Positions 46,138 through 62,098 of a stretch of DNA of 64,000 nt are shown one piece after another (the stretch's first letter is position 1; every line of letters begins with the position of its first letter). This DNA is from Unio delphinus (lineage: Eukaryota; Mollusca; Bivalvia; Unionida; Unionidae). The notes below the pieces were generated by a model that saw nothing but the letters and a program-made list of their open reading frames with translations, was not told where the DNA came from and made no database searches. The stretch spans positions 3,832,001 to 3,896,000 of the forward strand of contig JAQISU010000114.1 of the NCBI GenBank assembly GCA_029339505.1. The letters are read 5' to 3'. Made by a program: the position numbers and the translations under genes.

Positions 46138-47445
46138 TAAATATCATTCTGGTCATTGAAACGGTTATTTAGGAGAAATGTTCGTAACCTTTCGCAAATA
46201 TAATGGTTTAGACTATGCTAAGTATTCTCTAGGGTCTAGAAAAAAAGGCTGAGGCCAGGGTTATCTTATATCTATCAGATATATATCTTTTTACAAGCCA
46301 TTAAAATACAGAACTTGAGAAAAAAAGTGAATATAAGCTTTTGGTAGATAAACTAGGAGCATCGGAGACAAAAAGCCAAGACGACGAAAAAGTCTTATTT
46401 CGTTTAGCTGTCACACACTATACACGTTATAAATTTCCCCGTTTAAGATAGGTATGCATTATTTGGATTTAAAGTAGAGATGGAAGCCATGCAGGTCATG
46501 CAATTTAACTGATGTCCTTTCAACAGTGGGCACGCATGTGACAGGGCATGCTTATGTCTTGTTTATAGCTTAATAGGAATGACAATAAAATAAACTTACA
46601 TTTTGCATCTTGAATTTCCTCAAAATTTAATTTCATAGTTCTGCAAATCCGAGATATATGACTCATATCATAGTTTCCAAACTAGATAAACGACCAATTC
46701 GGAAAGTTTTTTTCAGTGCGCATTCATTCAAAATGTAACTAAATTTCAATGTCAATATGACCAAAAAAGGATATCTTAAAACAAGTGTCGAAGTTTTGAA
46801 TTTAAAATTAGGCAATTAATTCTAGGTGAGACGGGTACTTACTAAATGGAAGACTTGAATATAACATCGACATCATATTTTGGGAATAGCAGTTATCATT
46901 ATAAAAGAAAGGGTCTTGAGGAGACTAAAATGAATAAAATATCCACCTTTGAAATGGGAAGAATATGAAGAATCGTTTAACAATTGAGAATTTAAAAAGT
47001 CTTTTACCACATTAGCATATATGCGTGAATCGCAATAAATAGCATTACACTCATTCTACTATAATGTGACCAATTAATGATTATTCATGTCATTAACATA
47101 TTTGCAGTCTTAAAACGTTTATTGAATTCATTACACCATTAGTTTCTGTTTTGATATATACTATAACACGTTTTTTCTCATTTCAATTTAAATAAAGGTA
47201 TATAGACCTTTTTAATTGTGAAAATATATCAAAAATGAAAATCTAATTTACACGTAAAGTAATGTGTCGCTATGCATGCATCCACTTTTTGAATCCTTGA
47301 CACTTTTTTGTGTTGGTGCTTTTCTCTCTATATTTCGATATTTCTATATTTTGTTGTTTTGCTTGATTGAAAGAAGACACGATCTCAAGCAATAAATACA
47401 TCGATTATGTTTTATGCTGATTTAAACCTAGTCGCAAAAATTACA
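46138..47445. other. Nothing recognised
   Basis: AT-rich, no gene. It may contain the left end of the transposase-like element. Confidence 0.45.
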
Positions 47446-50192
47446 TTAACTTCCGTAACCTTTTTATGTATATAACAAAACGTTTAGTTAAATCGAAAAC
47501 AACTATCGGGTTTTTTTGTAAGCTAAAAACAGGAAACCGTTAGCTCTGATCTTAGTTCTGTCGAAAAGAAATAATTGGAAACTTTCTGATAAGAAGATAA
47601 TGAAATATAAAAAAAAAGATGTCTTACTTAAGACATTAACTTCCGTAACAACTATCTCTGTAAAATGGTAAATTTAAACGGTAAATATTAGGCGAGTTTC
47701 ACTGCAAGCGCTGGAAATCTTTAATATAAACTATTCAACGAAGACATTATCGATGTCTGTAACCAATAGTTCAATTTTAAATATAAAATATTAACTTCCG
47801 TAACTTTTAACTTCCGTAACGATTTTTTTCCGGAATCAGAAGTCGATACCGGATCGAGACTTGTACTTGGTGGTTATTTTACACGATTCACCGAAAGATT
47901 ATCGAATATAGCAGACATCATTTATCAACGATTTTTACCACACTTACAAAGAAACAAACATCTAAACAGAATCTAAATTTACAAGTAACAAGTTTCCTGG
48001 AGAGAGAAGATAACAGCTCAGTACTTGTCATCAAAAAGAAGAGTGATGTAGTGGTGATTGAAAACATCGAGCATCAAAAGAGAATTTTATCCGACTATAT
48101 ACATAACCTTCATGACAAATTTCGCTTAGAGAATCCTGATATCAAGGTGTCACGAGCTCGTTTCTACCAGTCAAGACCGAAATATTTGTTGCTAGCTAAC
48201 TTTGCATCTAGAAGAACCTGTTTATGCGCACGACATCAAAATATGGCTTTGAAACTTAAAGCAATGAGGTCATTAGGTCTAAATCTTCCAAAAAGTCCAG
48301 ATGCTTTCATTAAAGAACAGGACACGAATGAAAAACTGAAAGAAACACTTGAAACCGGTCTCCCAGATATGGTTAAATACACTCAATGGAAAAAGGTAGT
48401 AGAAGGGCAGAAGTCAAGATGGAAAGAAGTTGATGAAGCTGTAGCTAAAACCGATTTTATTCATTTGATGGACAGTCAAACGTCAGAATTCAGAAACCAC
48501 GTCAAGAGGGTAAAAGTACAGTACCAAGAAATGAGAAACCGAGAGAAAATTTACCCGAGAATGAAGTAATTTTATGGATGGACTTTGCTGAAAACTTTGT
48601 GTGTACCTCCGTGGAAGCAGTCCAGTCTTCATATTGGAATCAGGCTATGGTCAGTCTCCACACTATGGTTGTTTATTTTCCAAAGTCACAAGGCCAACGT
48701 ATTCAAAGTTTTGTAGGAGTCTCTGATGTCTTATGTCATAACGCAACAGTTGTTTATACAATTTTGAAGAAACTCATACCAGTGCTGCAATCAACTTATC
48801 CATCAATCAAAACCATACACTACCTTACCGATTCACCAACGAGCCAATATAGAAACAAAACAATCTTTAAAATTTTGGCTGACCACAATGAAGACTTTGG
48901 TATAGCTGGTCGATGGAACTATTTGGAATCGGGCCATGGCAAAGGCCCGTGTGATGGTTTAGGTGCTAGCATAAAAAGAGCCGCAGATATGGCCATTCGT
49001 CAAGGAAAATGTCTCATTCAAAATGCTGAAGATTTCTACGCGTGGTCTAAGCAGAAGGAAGAGAATGGTAGTAAAATAAAATATCTGTACTACAACCAGG
49101 CAGACGTTGACATGAGCAATGAAATAATACAACAGAAAGAGAAGCCTATGCAAATATCCGGTACCTTTAAGTTACATGCAATTGTGCCAATAAACTCTTG
49201 TACGATCCTTCCTAGAGAAACATCATGTTATTGTAATGGTTGTCTTGTCAATCCTCAAACCAGCGTCCATGAATGGCAGGAACAAGTGATATGTAGAAGA
49301 AAGGATGAGGAAGTCATTGATACAAATGGAACTCTCAAGCCAACTTTAGAGGTCGCTGCCGTTACAAGCGACCAGGAAGAAGTGTTTGAATATGAACGCA
49401 TTCAGTACTCTGACATTCAACCATCCCGCTGGGTCTCTGCTGTTTACGAACGAAATTTTTATTTTGGTCAAATATTAGCCATTGAAAATGACGATGATGA
49501 AGTAGAGATCAATTTTTTTTAGAGAAATCAGGAAAGTATGGCAAAGCATTCAAAATGCCGTCTAGGGAAGACAAATTGATGATAAAAAGAGAAAAACTTC
49601 TGACCATACTAGAAAATGAACCAAGACCTGCAGGAAAATCCAAACGATTGGATAAAACTTACCTGATTGACAAAAGTGAGATGGAAAAGGCCGAAAGGGC
49701 TTTCAAAATGATCAAATAGACAAACAAAATGTTTGCCTTTAATCAGTGAACTAAAAGAATAGAATTACTTCGTTCCCTGTAATACAATTTTTAAGAATTC
49801 TTTCATGTTCTTTCATGAACTTAGTAAAGTTAACTTCCGTAACGTTTTTACTTGTTTTTATAATGGAGATAAAAATATACAAGTGCACAAAAAACATATC
49901 ACCTTAACTTGAATGATAATGCATTATATTAGCACAAACAAGGAAAGTTAACAATAACTGGCTCTCCCAAACACGCTTTTGGATAGTTTATTTGTTTATG
50001 TGTGACTGTTATCCAAACGCAGTTTAGTCTATTTTGAGACTTTATTTGTAAAAACAAAGTATAAAAACAAGCCTTCTATAGTATATAACTAAAATATAGA
50101 TCAGAATTTAGCTTTAAAAAGTGAGTAAAAGGTTGAAATTTACTATTAATTGGATTGAATAGTCTTTAATTGATTCAACTAACTTCCGTAAC
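47446..50192 (+). mobile_element. Putative DNA transposon with repeated 14-bp flanking motif
   Basis: TTAACTTCCGTAAC occurs at 47446-47459, 47636-47649, 47791-47804, 47807-47820 and 49830-49843, with a one-mismatch copy (CTAACTTCCGTAAC) at 50179-50192. All are on the same strand. Four precede and two follow the transposase-like gene, and I noticed none elsewhere in the window. I found no terminal inverted repeats or target duplications, so the true ends are unknown and these coordinates mark only the outermost motifs. Confidence 0.5.
47829..49720 (+). pseudogene. Transposase-like protein with DFAEN motif, two frameshifts
   Basis: The open frame from about 47829 carries FLEREDNSSVLVIKKKSD, a long LHDKFRLENPDIKVSRARF segment and a C-L-C-x-x-H-x-N motif (zinc-binding-like). 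It then shifts frame at about 48530-48560. The second frame has LWMDFAENFVCTSVEAVQS, LTDSPTSQYRNKTIFKIL and YLESGHGKGPCDGLGASIKR, spaced like the acidic residues of an RNase-H-fold DDE/D transposase core. A second shift in a T run (49512-49519) separates the last 65 or so residues, ending RAFKMIK at 49720. I recall this DFAEN family as multi-copy in invertebrate genomes, usually unannotated, but cannot name it. Both shifts fall in simple runs, so they could be sequencing errors. No in-frame ATG start was identified. Confidence 0.6.
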
Positions 50193-50680
50193 GACAAGGT
50201 TCACCATGAGAGATGCATTTGGCGTAAAATGAAAACGGTAAACAATTTGTGGGCAATTTTTTGTTTTCTTGTGCGGTGAAATGTTAGTAACATGATTAAA
50301 TATCCAAAACTATGAATTTAGATTGAAAAAAAAATCACTGTATTATTCCATATTTGGTCCGAATTTAGTAGAATCACTGATTAACCAGCATTATGAGAAA
50401 GTAGAGTTTTTGAAACATACTAAATGTTAGAATGTGGCAGGTATGGAAAAATTAGATCCTTAGAAAACGAGTGAGCAAAATAATTATTTTTATGTGAACT
50501 GTAATTTATCACATCACGGGGCCAGAGGAGACAAAGAAACTATTTCCCAAGGCATTGCAGTCAGATAACACAAATCGTGTACATTAGAAGCGTTTTAGGG
50601 CGACTCTAATGTAGATATCTCCAGTCATGTTAATAAATGACATAACAGAAGGAAAGGATAGACTTAGAGAACGGTAAGCT
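50193..50680. other. Nothing recognised
   Basis: May include the 5' part of the gag-bearing element that follows; no LTR identified. Confidence 0.4.
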
Positions 50681-50683
50681 AGA

Positions 50684-51463
50684 ACTGAAAGGATAGAATG
50701 GGAAAGGGAAGCAGAGAGGGAGAAGATAAAAAGAGAAAAACAGGCAAGGTTAGAAGCTTTGGAGATAGAAGAAACATTAAAACAACAAGATCATGAACGT
50801 AAGGTATAGCTAACAACAGCTAGAAAAGGAGAACACGAATCTGCCTGTAGCAAATTAAAAGGTCCAAAATTACCCCCCTTTGGCGACGAGAAAGATAACA
50901 TGGATAGTTATCTTCATCGGTTTGAGCGAAATGCCGAGAACCAGAAGTTGAGTCGAAATGACTGGGCACTGCATCTCAGTGCATTATTAAAAGGTAAAGC
51001 ACTGGATATGTACTCACGACTTCATATAGACGATGTGTTTAATTACAACGTCTTGAAGGAAGCACTTCTGAAAAGGTACGAGCTCACTGAACGGGATTAC
51101 AGTAAAAAGTTCAGGTATAGCAAGCCAGAGAAGAGAGAAACCTTTGGTCAGTTCATCATTAGAATAACACACTATTTTCAGCGGTGGGTTGAATGCGGCA
51201 AAGTGGTGAAAACGTTTGAAGGGTTTACTGATTTCTTGCTCAGAGATCAATTGTTGAACACAATTGGTCGGAAACTGAGTCAGCTTCTGAAAGAGAAAGT
51301 CTTCTCAAACGTACAGGATATGGCTAAGCAGGCCGATTTATTTGCCGATGCTCACGGGGGAACCCATTACGTGGTTTCAAAAGATTTTAAGTCTGGAAAC
51401 AAGTCTACGAGACCGATGCTTAAGGAGCTTGTGAAATCAGCTGAGGCAAGTTCTGCACTGTAA
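50684..51463 (+). pseudogene. Orphan gag-like (SCAN/Ty3 capsid type) fragment
   Basis: The frame begins with a basic, glutamate-rich helix (EREAEREKIKREKQARLEAL), has one in-frame TAG near 50807, then reads LKGPKLPPFGDEKDNMDSYL and HRFERNAENQKLSRNDWALH, and continues LKGKALDMYSRL to LLKRYELTERDY and ends at 51463. F-x-D-x-x-D-x-[MI]-x-x-Y-L-x-x-F-E-R with W-A-x-x-L-x-x-L-L-x-G-K-A is the retroelement gag capsid / SCAN-like pattern common in mollusc Ty3/gypsy relatives. There is no zinc knuckle, protease or pol after it, and no LTRs were found, so it is a fragment. An exapted capsid gene is possible but the internal stop argues against it. Confidence 0.72.
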
Positions 51464-51884
51464 GCGAGATTCACAACTCTCCTGGAATATTAGTAAGAAT
51501 CAAAATAATCTCATGTAAATAAAAAAATGTACCAATTGAAACAAAAATTGGAACAAGCATATGCTTCTTGACCCTTGTACAGTCGTACGATTCATACACC
51601 GATAAACCGCAGTTTCGCCAACTCGCTCGCACCCTTCATAGATCCACCATATGTACAATGTACAGTCAGTCATCCGTATATACACCTGCAGACGGCATAC
51701 ATCACCCTTGCATAAGCTACGTCAACAGTCGTGGCTCCATCACATGTACAGACATACGTACTTACATATAACAGCTGAAGATAGCTCTACACGTCCGTCA
51801 GCTAAATTTGTCAGCAGCTAAACTCAACAGATAAACTCATCAGCTAAACTCATCGGACTCGTCACACTCGTTACACATTGAATG
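51464..51884. other. Spacer with short degenerate repeats
   Basis: Repeated CAGCTAAACTCA phrases at 51797-51860 precede the minisatellite. No gene. Confidence 0.5.
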
Positions 51885-52975
51885 GTCATTACTTAGTAAA
51901 GTAGCATCACTGTCAAGTGTCCCTTGAATCTTCATTACTTGGTACAGTATCATCACTGTCAAGTGTCCCTTGAATCGTCACTACTTAGTACAGTAGCATC
52001 ACTGTCAAGTGTCCCTTGAATCGTCATTACTTGGTACAGTAGTATCACTGTCAAGTGTCCCTTGAATCGTCATTACGTATTACAGTAGCTTCACTGTCAA
52101 GTGTCCCTTGGATCGTCATTACTTAGTACAGTAGCATCGCTGTCAAGTGTCCCTTGAATCGTTATTACTTAGTAAATTAGCGTCACTGTCAAGTGTCTCT
52201 TGAATCGTCATTACTTGGTATAGTAGCATCAATGTCAAGTGTCCCTTGAATCGTCTTTACTTGGTACAGTAGTATCACTGTCAAGTGTCCCTTGAATCGT
52301 CATTACTTGGTACAGTAGCATCACTGTCAAGTGTCCCTTGAATCGTCATTACTTGGTACAGTATGATCACTGTCAAGTGTTCCTTGAATCGTCATTACTT
52401 AGTACAGTAGCATCAGTGTCAAGTGTCCCTTGAATCGTCATTACTTAGTAAATTAGCGTCACTGTCAAGTGTCCCTTGAATCGTCATTACTTGGTACAGT
52501 AGCATCACTGTTAAGTGTCCCTTGAATCGTCATTACTTGGTACAGTAGCATCACTGTCAAGTGTCCCTGAATCGTCATTACTTGATACAGTATGATCACT
52601 GTCAAGTGTCCTTTGAATCGTCATTACTTAGTACAGTAGCATCGCTGTCAAGTGTCCCTTGAATCGTCATTACTCAGTAAATTAGCATCACTGTCAAGTG
52701 TCCCTTGAATCGTCATTACTTAGTAAAGTAGCATCGCTGTCAAGTATCCCTTGAATCGTCATTACTTGGTACAGTAGCATCACTGTCAAGTGTCCCTTGA
52801 ATCTTCATTACTTGATACAGTAGCATCAATGTCAAGTGTCCCTTGAATCGTCATTATATGGTACAGGAGCCTCACTGTCAAGTGTCCCTTGAATCGTCAT
52901 TACTTGGTACAGTAGCATCACTGTCAAGTGTCCCTTGAATCGTCATTACGTAGTACAGTAGCATCACTGTTATTT
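51885..52975. repeat. 46-bp minisatellite
   Basis: About 23 copies of GTCAAGTGTCCCTTGAATCG plus TCATTACTTGGTACAGTAGC and ATCACT. Marker variants (AGTAAATTAGCGTC, CAGTATGATCAC) recur at intervals of several units, showing block duplications. Confidence 0.95.
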
Positions 52976-56918
<3,943 letters not shown>

Positions 56919-57611
56919 TCAGTTCAGATCAAAAATACTGAAAAGACTGGATGGGGGTCTGATTCGTTGTAAATGGCAGTTACAACCACCTTTAATTTTG
57001 ATATAATTCCAGCCTTCCTCTCCGTTTTTGAAAACGTGGGCGTATGTCCATATATGTATCGTTGTACACGAGGAGTTGTATTCTTCTGTTTTAATTCCTG
57101 TGCATGGAGAACCTTCATGCTTGCAATAACTTTCGTAAAAGTATTGCCCCACCGTGGTTCCACCAACGCTAATATGTGAAGAAACGTTAACGGTATCTCC
57201 CCAAATATCTTCTGATTTGCTTAAATGAACCCAGTCTGTCACTGTGGTGCAGGCCTTATATGAGATTGCGGGATGTCTGTACTTTCCCATGCTATGATCT
57301 CTAGACTCACCGGATGGATTGTTTCTTCTTTTGCTGTGACGTCTCCTGCGTTTTGGGTCAAGTTTCACTGATACCAGCTTTTCACTTTGTCTCTCTGACG
57401 AGTTCATGAGAAAGTTTATCCGTTTCTCTCCAACGGATGTATCATTAAAATGTGGTATTAGACTGTCATCTTGGAAATGTTCCGAATGTTTACAGGGTAG
57501 ACGCATATCAAGAGAGTGTCTCCGATCACTACTTTTCGCACAAACTAGAGTTGAAGGAATGCAGCTCATTAATAACGCCAAGTACGCAAGCTGAGCCCAT
57601 GGAAGTAAAAC
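56919..57611 (-). CDS. Neurotrophin (NGF/BDNF family) precursor, main exon
   Basis: One exon of 230 codons, with acceptor TTTTCGCTTAG at 57612 and stop TGA at 56921-56919. It begins VLLPWAQLAYLALLMSCIPS, a hydrophobic signal-peptide core ending near LVCAKS. The start codon must be in an upstream exon, or the in-frame ATG after the core is used. A pro-region follows, then a furin-type basic site (KRRRRHSKR). The mature domain has six cysteines with gaps of 42, 7, 12, 28 and 2 residues; human NGF has 43, 10, 12, 28 and 2. The motif PCTGIKTEEYNSSCTT matches the family signature closely, and GQYFYESYC and GWNYIKIKGGCNCHL are also typical. Neurotrophins are secreted cystine-knot dimers that signal through Trk and p75-type receptors. 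A single exon for the mature domain is normal for the family. No stops or frameshifts: it appears intact. Confidence 0.92.
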   Translation of the reverse strand, partial: VLLPWAQLAYLALLMSCIPSTLVCAKSSDRRHSLDMRLPCKHSEHFQDDSLIPHFNDTSVGEKRINFLMNSSERQSEKLVSVKLDPKRRRRHSKRRNNPSGESRDHSMGKYRHPAISYKACTTVTDWVHLSKSEDIWGDTVNVSSHISVGGTTVGQYFYESYCKHEGSPCTGIKTEEYNSSCTTIHIWTYAHVFKNGEEGWNYIKIKGGCNCHLQRIRPPSSLFSIFDLN

Positions 57612-58805
57612 CTAAGCGAAAAGGCATAAAATGATACATTTATTATTGGAGAAAAAAAGTCAATAAACGATGATTGATTTTAAGTTGACATTAATACCTA
57701 TCCCCTATAAAATATATAAGCAAATAAATAGACCCAAAAAATTAAAACAAAAAAGACGAAACAGGAAAATATAGTCAAATATTTAAAAGAATATATCACT
57801 CCAGAACGCAATATTAGGGTTGTTGCACCAAACAGCGTGTTATTACAGTAAGTAATATATTTTAGAACGCCAAGAAATGAAACCCACGAAATATGTTACT
57901 TCTGTAAACGTCCGTTGGAGATTACACACTAAAGTTGTCCCACAATACTGATGTAGATTTTTTTAAAAAAAGCCACAAAGAACTTTCTAACCCAGACTAC
58001 AAGTAGTGTATTCGTTGTACATCTATCGTTATGCCTGTTTCACTGATTACATAGACAAAGTTAGAGATTAATATCAGATACGGAATTATTATATATTTCT
58101 TACTGAAAAATGGTGAGCATAGGGGATGGTTGTCACAAGAATTTGATTTTTTTCAGAGATTAAATCACACCAACGGATTGATTTAATTTGAAACCCATTT
58201 AAAGGCTCACCCTACATGCGGCAGAGGAGATATAAATCTTTATTAACTTTGATGTTGTTTGAAAGTTGGAAGACGGTAAGTGGATGGGGTGACGGTGATG
58301 GGTATAAAACCTTTAAATCTATGACACAGACAAAACAGAATTTATTACGACATAAAATAACGCAATAGGTACAAAGCTATAACAATGGGTTTTATGTTGG
58401 ATTTTTGGAATATATTCCGAACAGACACAGAAACTGAGATCAGTAGATCAATTCAAAGAAAGTAAAGGAAATTGTCAGTTACAGGACTAATACACGTATG
58501 CGTATGTGTGACTGTGTATGTGTGTGTTTGGGAATAAGCCCACAGAACACATAATAAAGAATCATAAACATACGATTTTGTTTTAGAAAAATTAAATTTA
58601 AAACAAAACGAAGATTTATCTTAGGAGGTGTTTGGATATGTTTTACTTGATATAAAATTGCAGAATTTGTCTACGTTTATGCGGAGTGGATGCCCGGTTT
58701 AAACATATAGAGCGATATTAATTTTAGACCTATCTTTCCTGCATAGTATTTGATTCCCTTTCTCTTCTTCTTTGATGACGACGAAATCACAAAAGATTTT
58801 CAAAC
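57612..58805. other. Upstream side of neurotrophin exon; start exon not found
   Basis: Should be the intron before the main exon. I could not identify the first exon with its ATG. Confidence 0.4.
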
Positions 58806-58980
58806 TATTTCACGAAACACTAATCTAACACGAAACACTAATCTAACACGAAACACTAATCTAACACGAAACACTAATCTAACACGATACACTAATCTAA
58901 CACGATACACTAATCTAACACGATACACTAATCTAACACGAAACACTAATCTAACACGAAACACTAATCTAACACGATGC
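58806..58980. repeat. 18-bp minisatellite
   Basis: About 9.5 near-perfect copies of ACGAAACACTAATCTAAC. Three adjacent units carry a GATAC variant, indicating local duplication. Open frames on both strands are a by-product. Confidence 0.95.
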
Positions 58981-59631
58981 AAAGAGCATTTCGTTAAAAA
59001 AAAGTAACAATTCCCTTAATTTTCAGGGCAGCATGGCAAATAGTATATAGTTTTGTTAGGTAATATTTAGAGACCTCATGAATTGATATTTAAATAAAGG
59101 TTATACCGCCCAAAAAATATATAGATTAAAGTCAATTTTTTTAGGGGGAGGGGGGTAGTGGTTTGACGAAATCTAATTGTACTTGCAATGTAAATCAAAA
59201 CATTAAATATACGTTGATAAAGTCAACAAGTGCATAATCTACATGCTATCCCCTGCAAACCTGTTTTAAAAATCCGCGGTTCACGCCATACGTTGACTGA
59301 AATCGTTTCATATCGAACGTGTACGTGGTATCACTTGATCTCACGAACTTGGACCTAATGTCAAATATTCATAATATGTTATATATTTCCCGATGTATGC
59401 ACCATCATGTGTGTGCTTTCATTATATGGATTTACACAATAAAAATTTATTTTAGTTTTAACTAATATTCTATGGCGTAGGAAGAGTTTTAATATGTGAT
59501 TAAGCATAGCGAAATGCTGTGTTTCATGCTATCTCCTTTCAGATAAATGTCATGCATATTTCCATCAAAGTATTTCCAGTTCATCTAGGTGGTATCTGCA
59601 TCAAGAATTTGAATACTTCTTCAATTAGGAA

Positions 59632-59671
<40 letters not shown>

Positions 59672-60356
59672 CAGGTATTCGACAGTGATGTTTGTAATTT
59701 GTCCATTTTACGCAGTGAACCATTTCATAGTTATCATTTTTATCGAAGCTGGATGCAAACAATATGAAACGTGAAGACAACATTCGATTTCCACGTGATA
59801 GCTTTTGGATAGCCTGTTTTGTTTAAAAGTTACTGGAACAGCTATTCGATTTTTGCACCTGTACGTATTTTGAAATCAATTCTAGGAATATGAATAATAC
59901 ACATGTTTCGATTGTTTAACTAATTTTTGGGATGTGATGTAATTTTCTGACATGAAATCGAATAACTCTAGTTTCCTGATTGTCCATATCTGATTGTTTT
60001 AAAGTGATTAATTGGAACTGTTAATTTGTATCATATGATACAAAAGTGAACGCGCACATGATTCCTGAATTTTGCTTCATCAGACTCATGGGATAAACAT
60101 AACTGGAATAATCTGATTAAATCTGATAAATTGCTACAACAATCAAGGTATGAAAGCTAAGCAAAAACTAAATGGTTATACTTATTGATTAGGACGATAT
60201 TTTATTTCGTTCAATATAATAAGCCGCATCATCTTAGGCGACTAAAAAAATGAAAAAATCAAACTTCACATTTTAACACAGATAAAACCATTGGTGGAAG
60301 AGTCTCATTTTTCGTATGATGGTATTAAAATTATGCAGACTTTGCTTGACAAGATG
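58981..60356. other. Nothing recognised apart from a GT repeat
   Basis: Contains (GT)n at 59633-59669. No gene seen. Confidence 0.5.
59633..59669. repeat. (GT)n microsatellite
   Basis: About 37 bases of GT. Confidence 0.95.
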
Positions 60357-60382
60357 CATGTGTATGTATGTATGTATGTATG

Positions 60383-60416
<34 letters not shown>

Positions 60417-60470
60417 TGTATGTATGTATGTATGTATGTATGTATGTATGTATGTATGTATGTATGTATG

Positions 60471-60500
<30 letters not shown>
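60357..60500. repeat. (TATG)n tetranucleotide repeat
   Basis: About 36 copies with one TATA interruption near 60384; very uniform. Confidence 0.97.
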
Positions 60501-60501
<1 letters not shown>

Positions 60502-62011
60502 GATGTCTAGGAAATGCTTACTATGCGAATTTGGATGCGCATTTTTGATCTGGGAAACAGACAATCACCCTGGCAGGAGTCCTCCGTATGCATACAGATA
60601 GCTGGTCCTACTTCAACAGCCTATTGAGTTAGAGAATGTGTTGATTATTTGATCATTTTAGCTGTGCTGATATTTTGAATTGCAGAATTCAGTGGTTAAA
60701 ATACCCCCAGATGTGCCAGCTGTGTTTATAAGAGTACATCAAAAGAACACGATGCAATAGATGGGTGGCAAGTTAAAAAACGTCGACTAGCCGCTTGGGT
60801 GGTAAAATGTGCTGCTACAAAAAACGAATACAGAGGCAGAAAGACACCAAGATATACATGTGGTTAGTATAAGGGTACATTAGAACTTTAGATTCCATTA
60901 TTGTGTTCAGTCATGATTGTAGCCAAATAAATAGTGCATGCGACCTCGAAATCAAGCCTTTGGACAAAAACGTCGTTTGCAAATTTGGATACGTATTTCG
61001 GGTTAAATGGCAAACTGCCAATATTTTTAATGAGATTAAGAAGAATGGTAAAGTTGCTACAAGTGATAGTGTGGATGGCATAGTAGCCAACTGAAAGAAA
61101 GTGCAATTACTGGCTTAGTATTTGGAATCAGACCATTCCTTAGATTGACAAAATTCAGTCTCACCCTGAAGGACTAACACGTTATACCGCTGTCAGGCTA
61201 TTCTGCACACCTAAGGTCACCAATATTGGCGCAAAACCCATACCGAATTCAATTGACGAAAATAAAATTCTGCAATGCTTGCAAATTGAAAAGCGACAAT
61301 CACCAGAATATTCTATTCAAGATAATATTAATTGTGGACAAACGTGATACCACTAAAATGTTTACACAACTCGATATACGGTGAACTATGATGCGGATGA
61401 CTTAGAAAAGATGTAATGTTTATGCATCGGGCTATGGAAATGAAATACATTATTTTGGAATCTTTCTTAATATTCAAACTTTACTCAAAATCAACCCTTT
61501 TGCAACGACCAAACGAATGATTAGTATGAATTTGTATCCCCGTGGCCCATAAGTTGTATAAGTCGTAGCTAAAGACCTGTTCGATGACAGTTATGTCCCT
61601 AAATTTAATAACTTCCTAATTTACCCATAATGAATTGCTCTTCCGGCCAGCGAATCTTTGTAGTAATGTCGTCAAATAAAGCTGTGAACCTATACGGGAC
61701 ACACCGTGAATACGTTGTCGTATACGCGGAAATTATGACTTGTAGTCTTGAAATAATAATAAAGGGGAAATAAACTTAGATAAAAACATGATTTTCATAT
61801 GAACTAATCATTTGTTTTCCTATTTCAAATAAAATTCATGTCATGACTTAATTATGATGTACTTGAAAGTGAAAGCAATACATTCACAGAGTGAGGAGTT
61901 TACGACTGATTGTAATTAACGAATACGAGAAACGCAATCATAGTAAACTAATTAATCTGATGCATGGTTACAGATGAAAAATATATAATCATTACAAGTG
62001 TATGTGTGTGT

Positions 62012-62014
<3 letters not shown>
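60501..62014. other. Nothing recognised
   Basis: Two overlapping opposite-strand open frames near 60888-61106 lack any support. Confidence 0.45.
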
Positions 62015-62085
<71 letters not shown>

Positions 62086-62098
62086 CACACACACACAC
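62015..62098. repeat. (GA)n(CA)n microsatellite
   Basis: About 69 bases of GA followed by a short CA run. Confidence 0.95.

Noticed and set aside
45600..46159. Opposed open frames on both strands, one looking like NVIFAMSTI repeats
   Set aside because: A 27-bp repeat stays open on both strands; not a gene.
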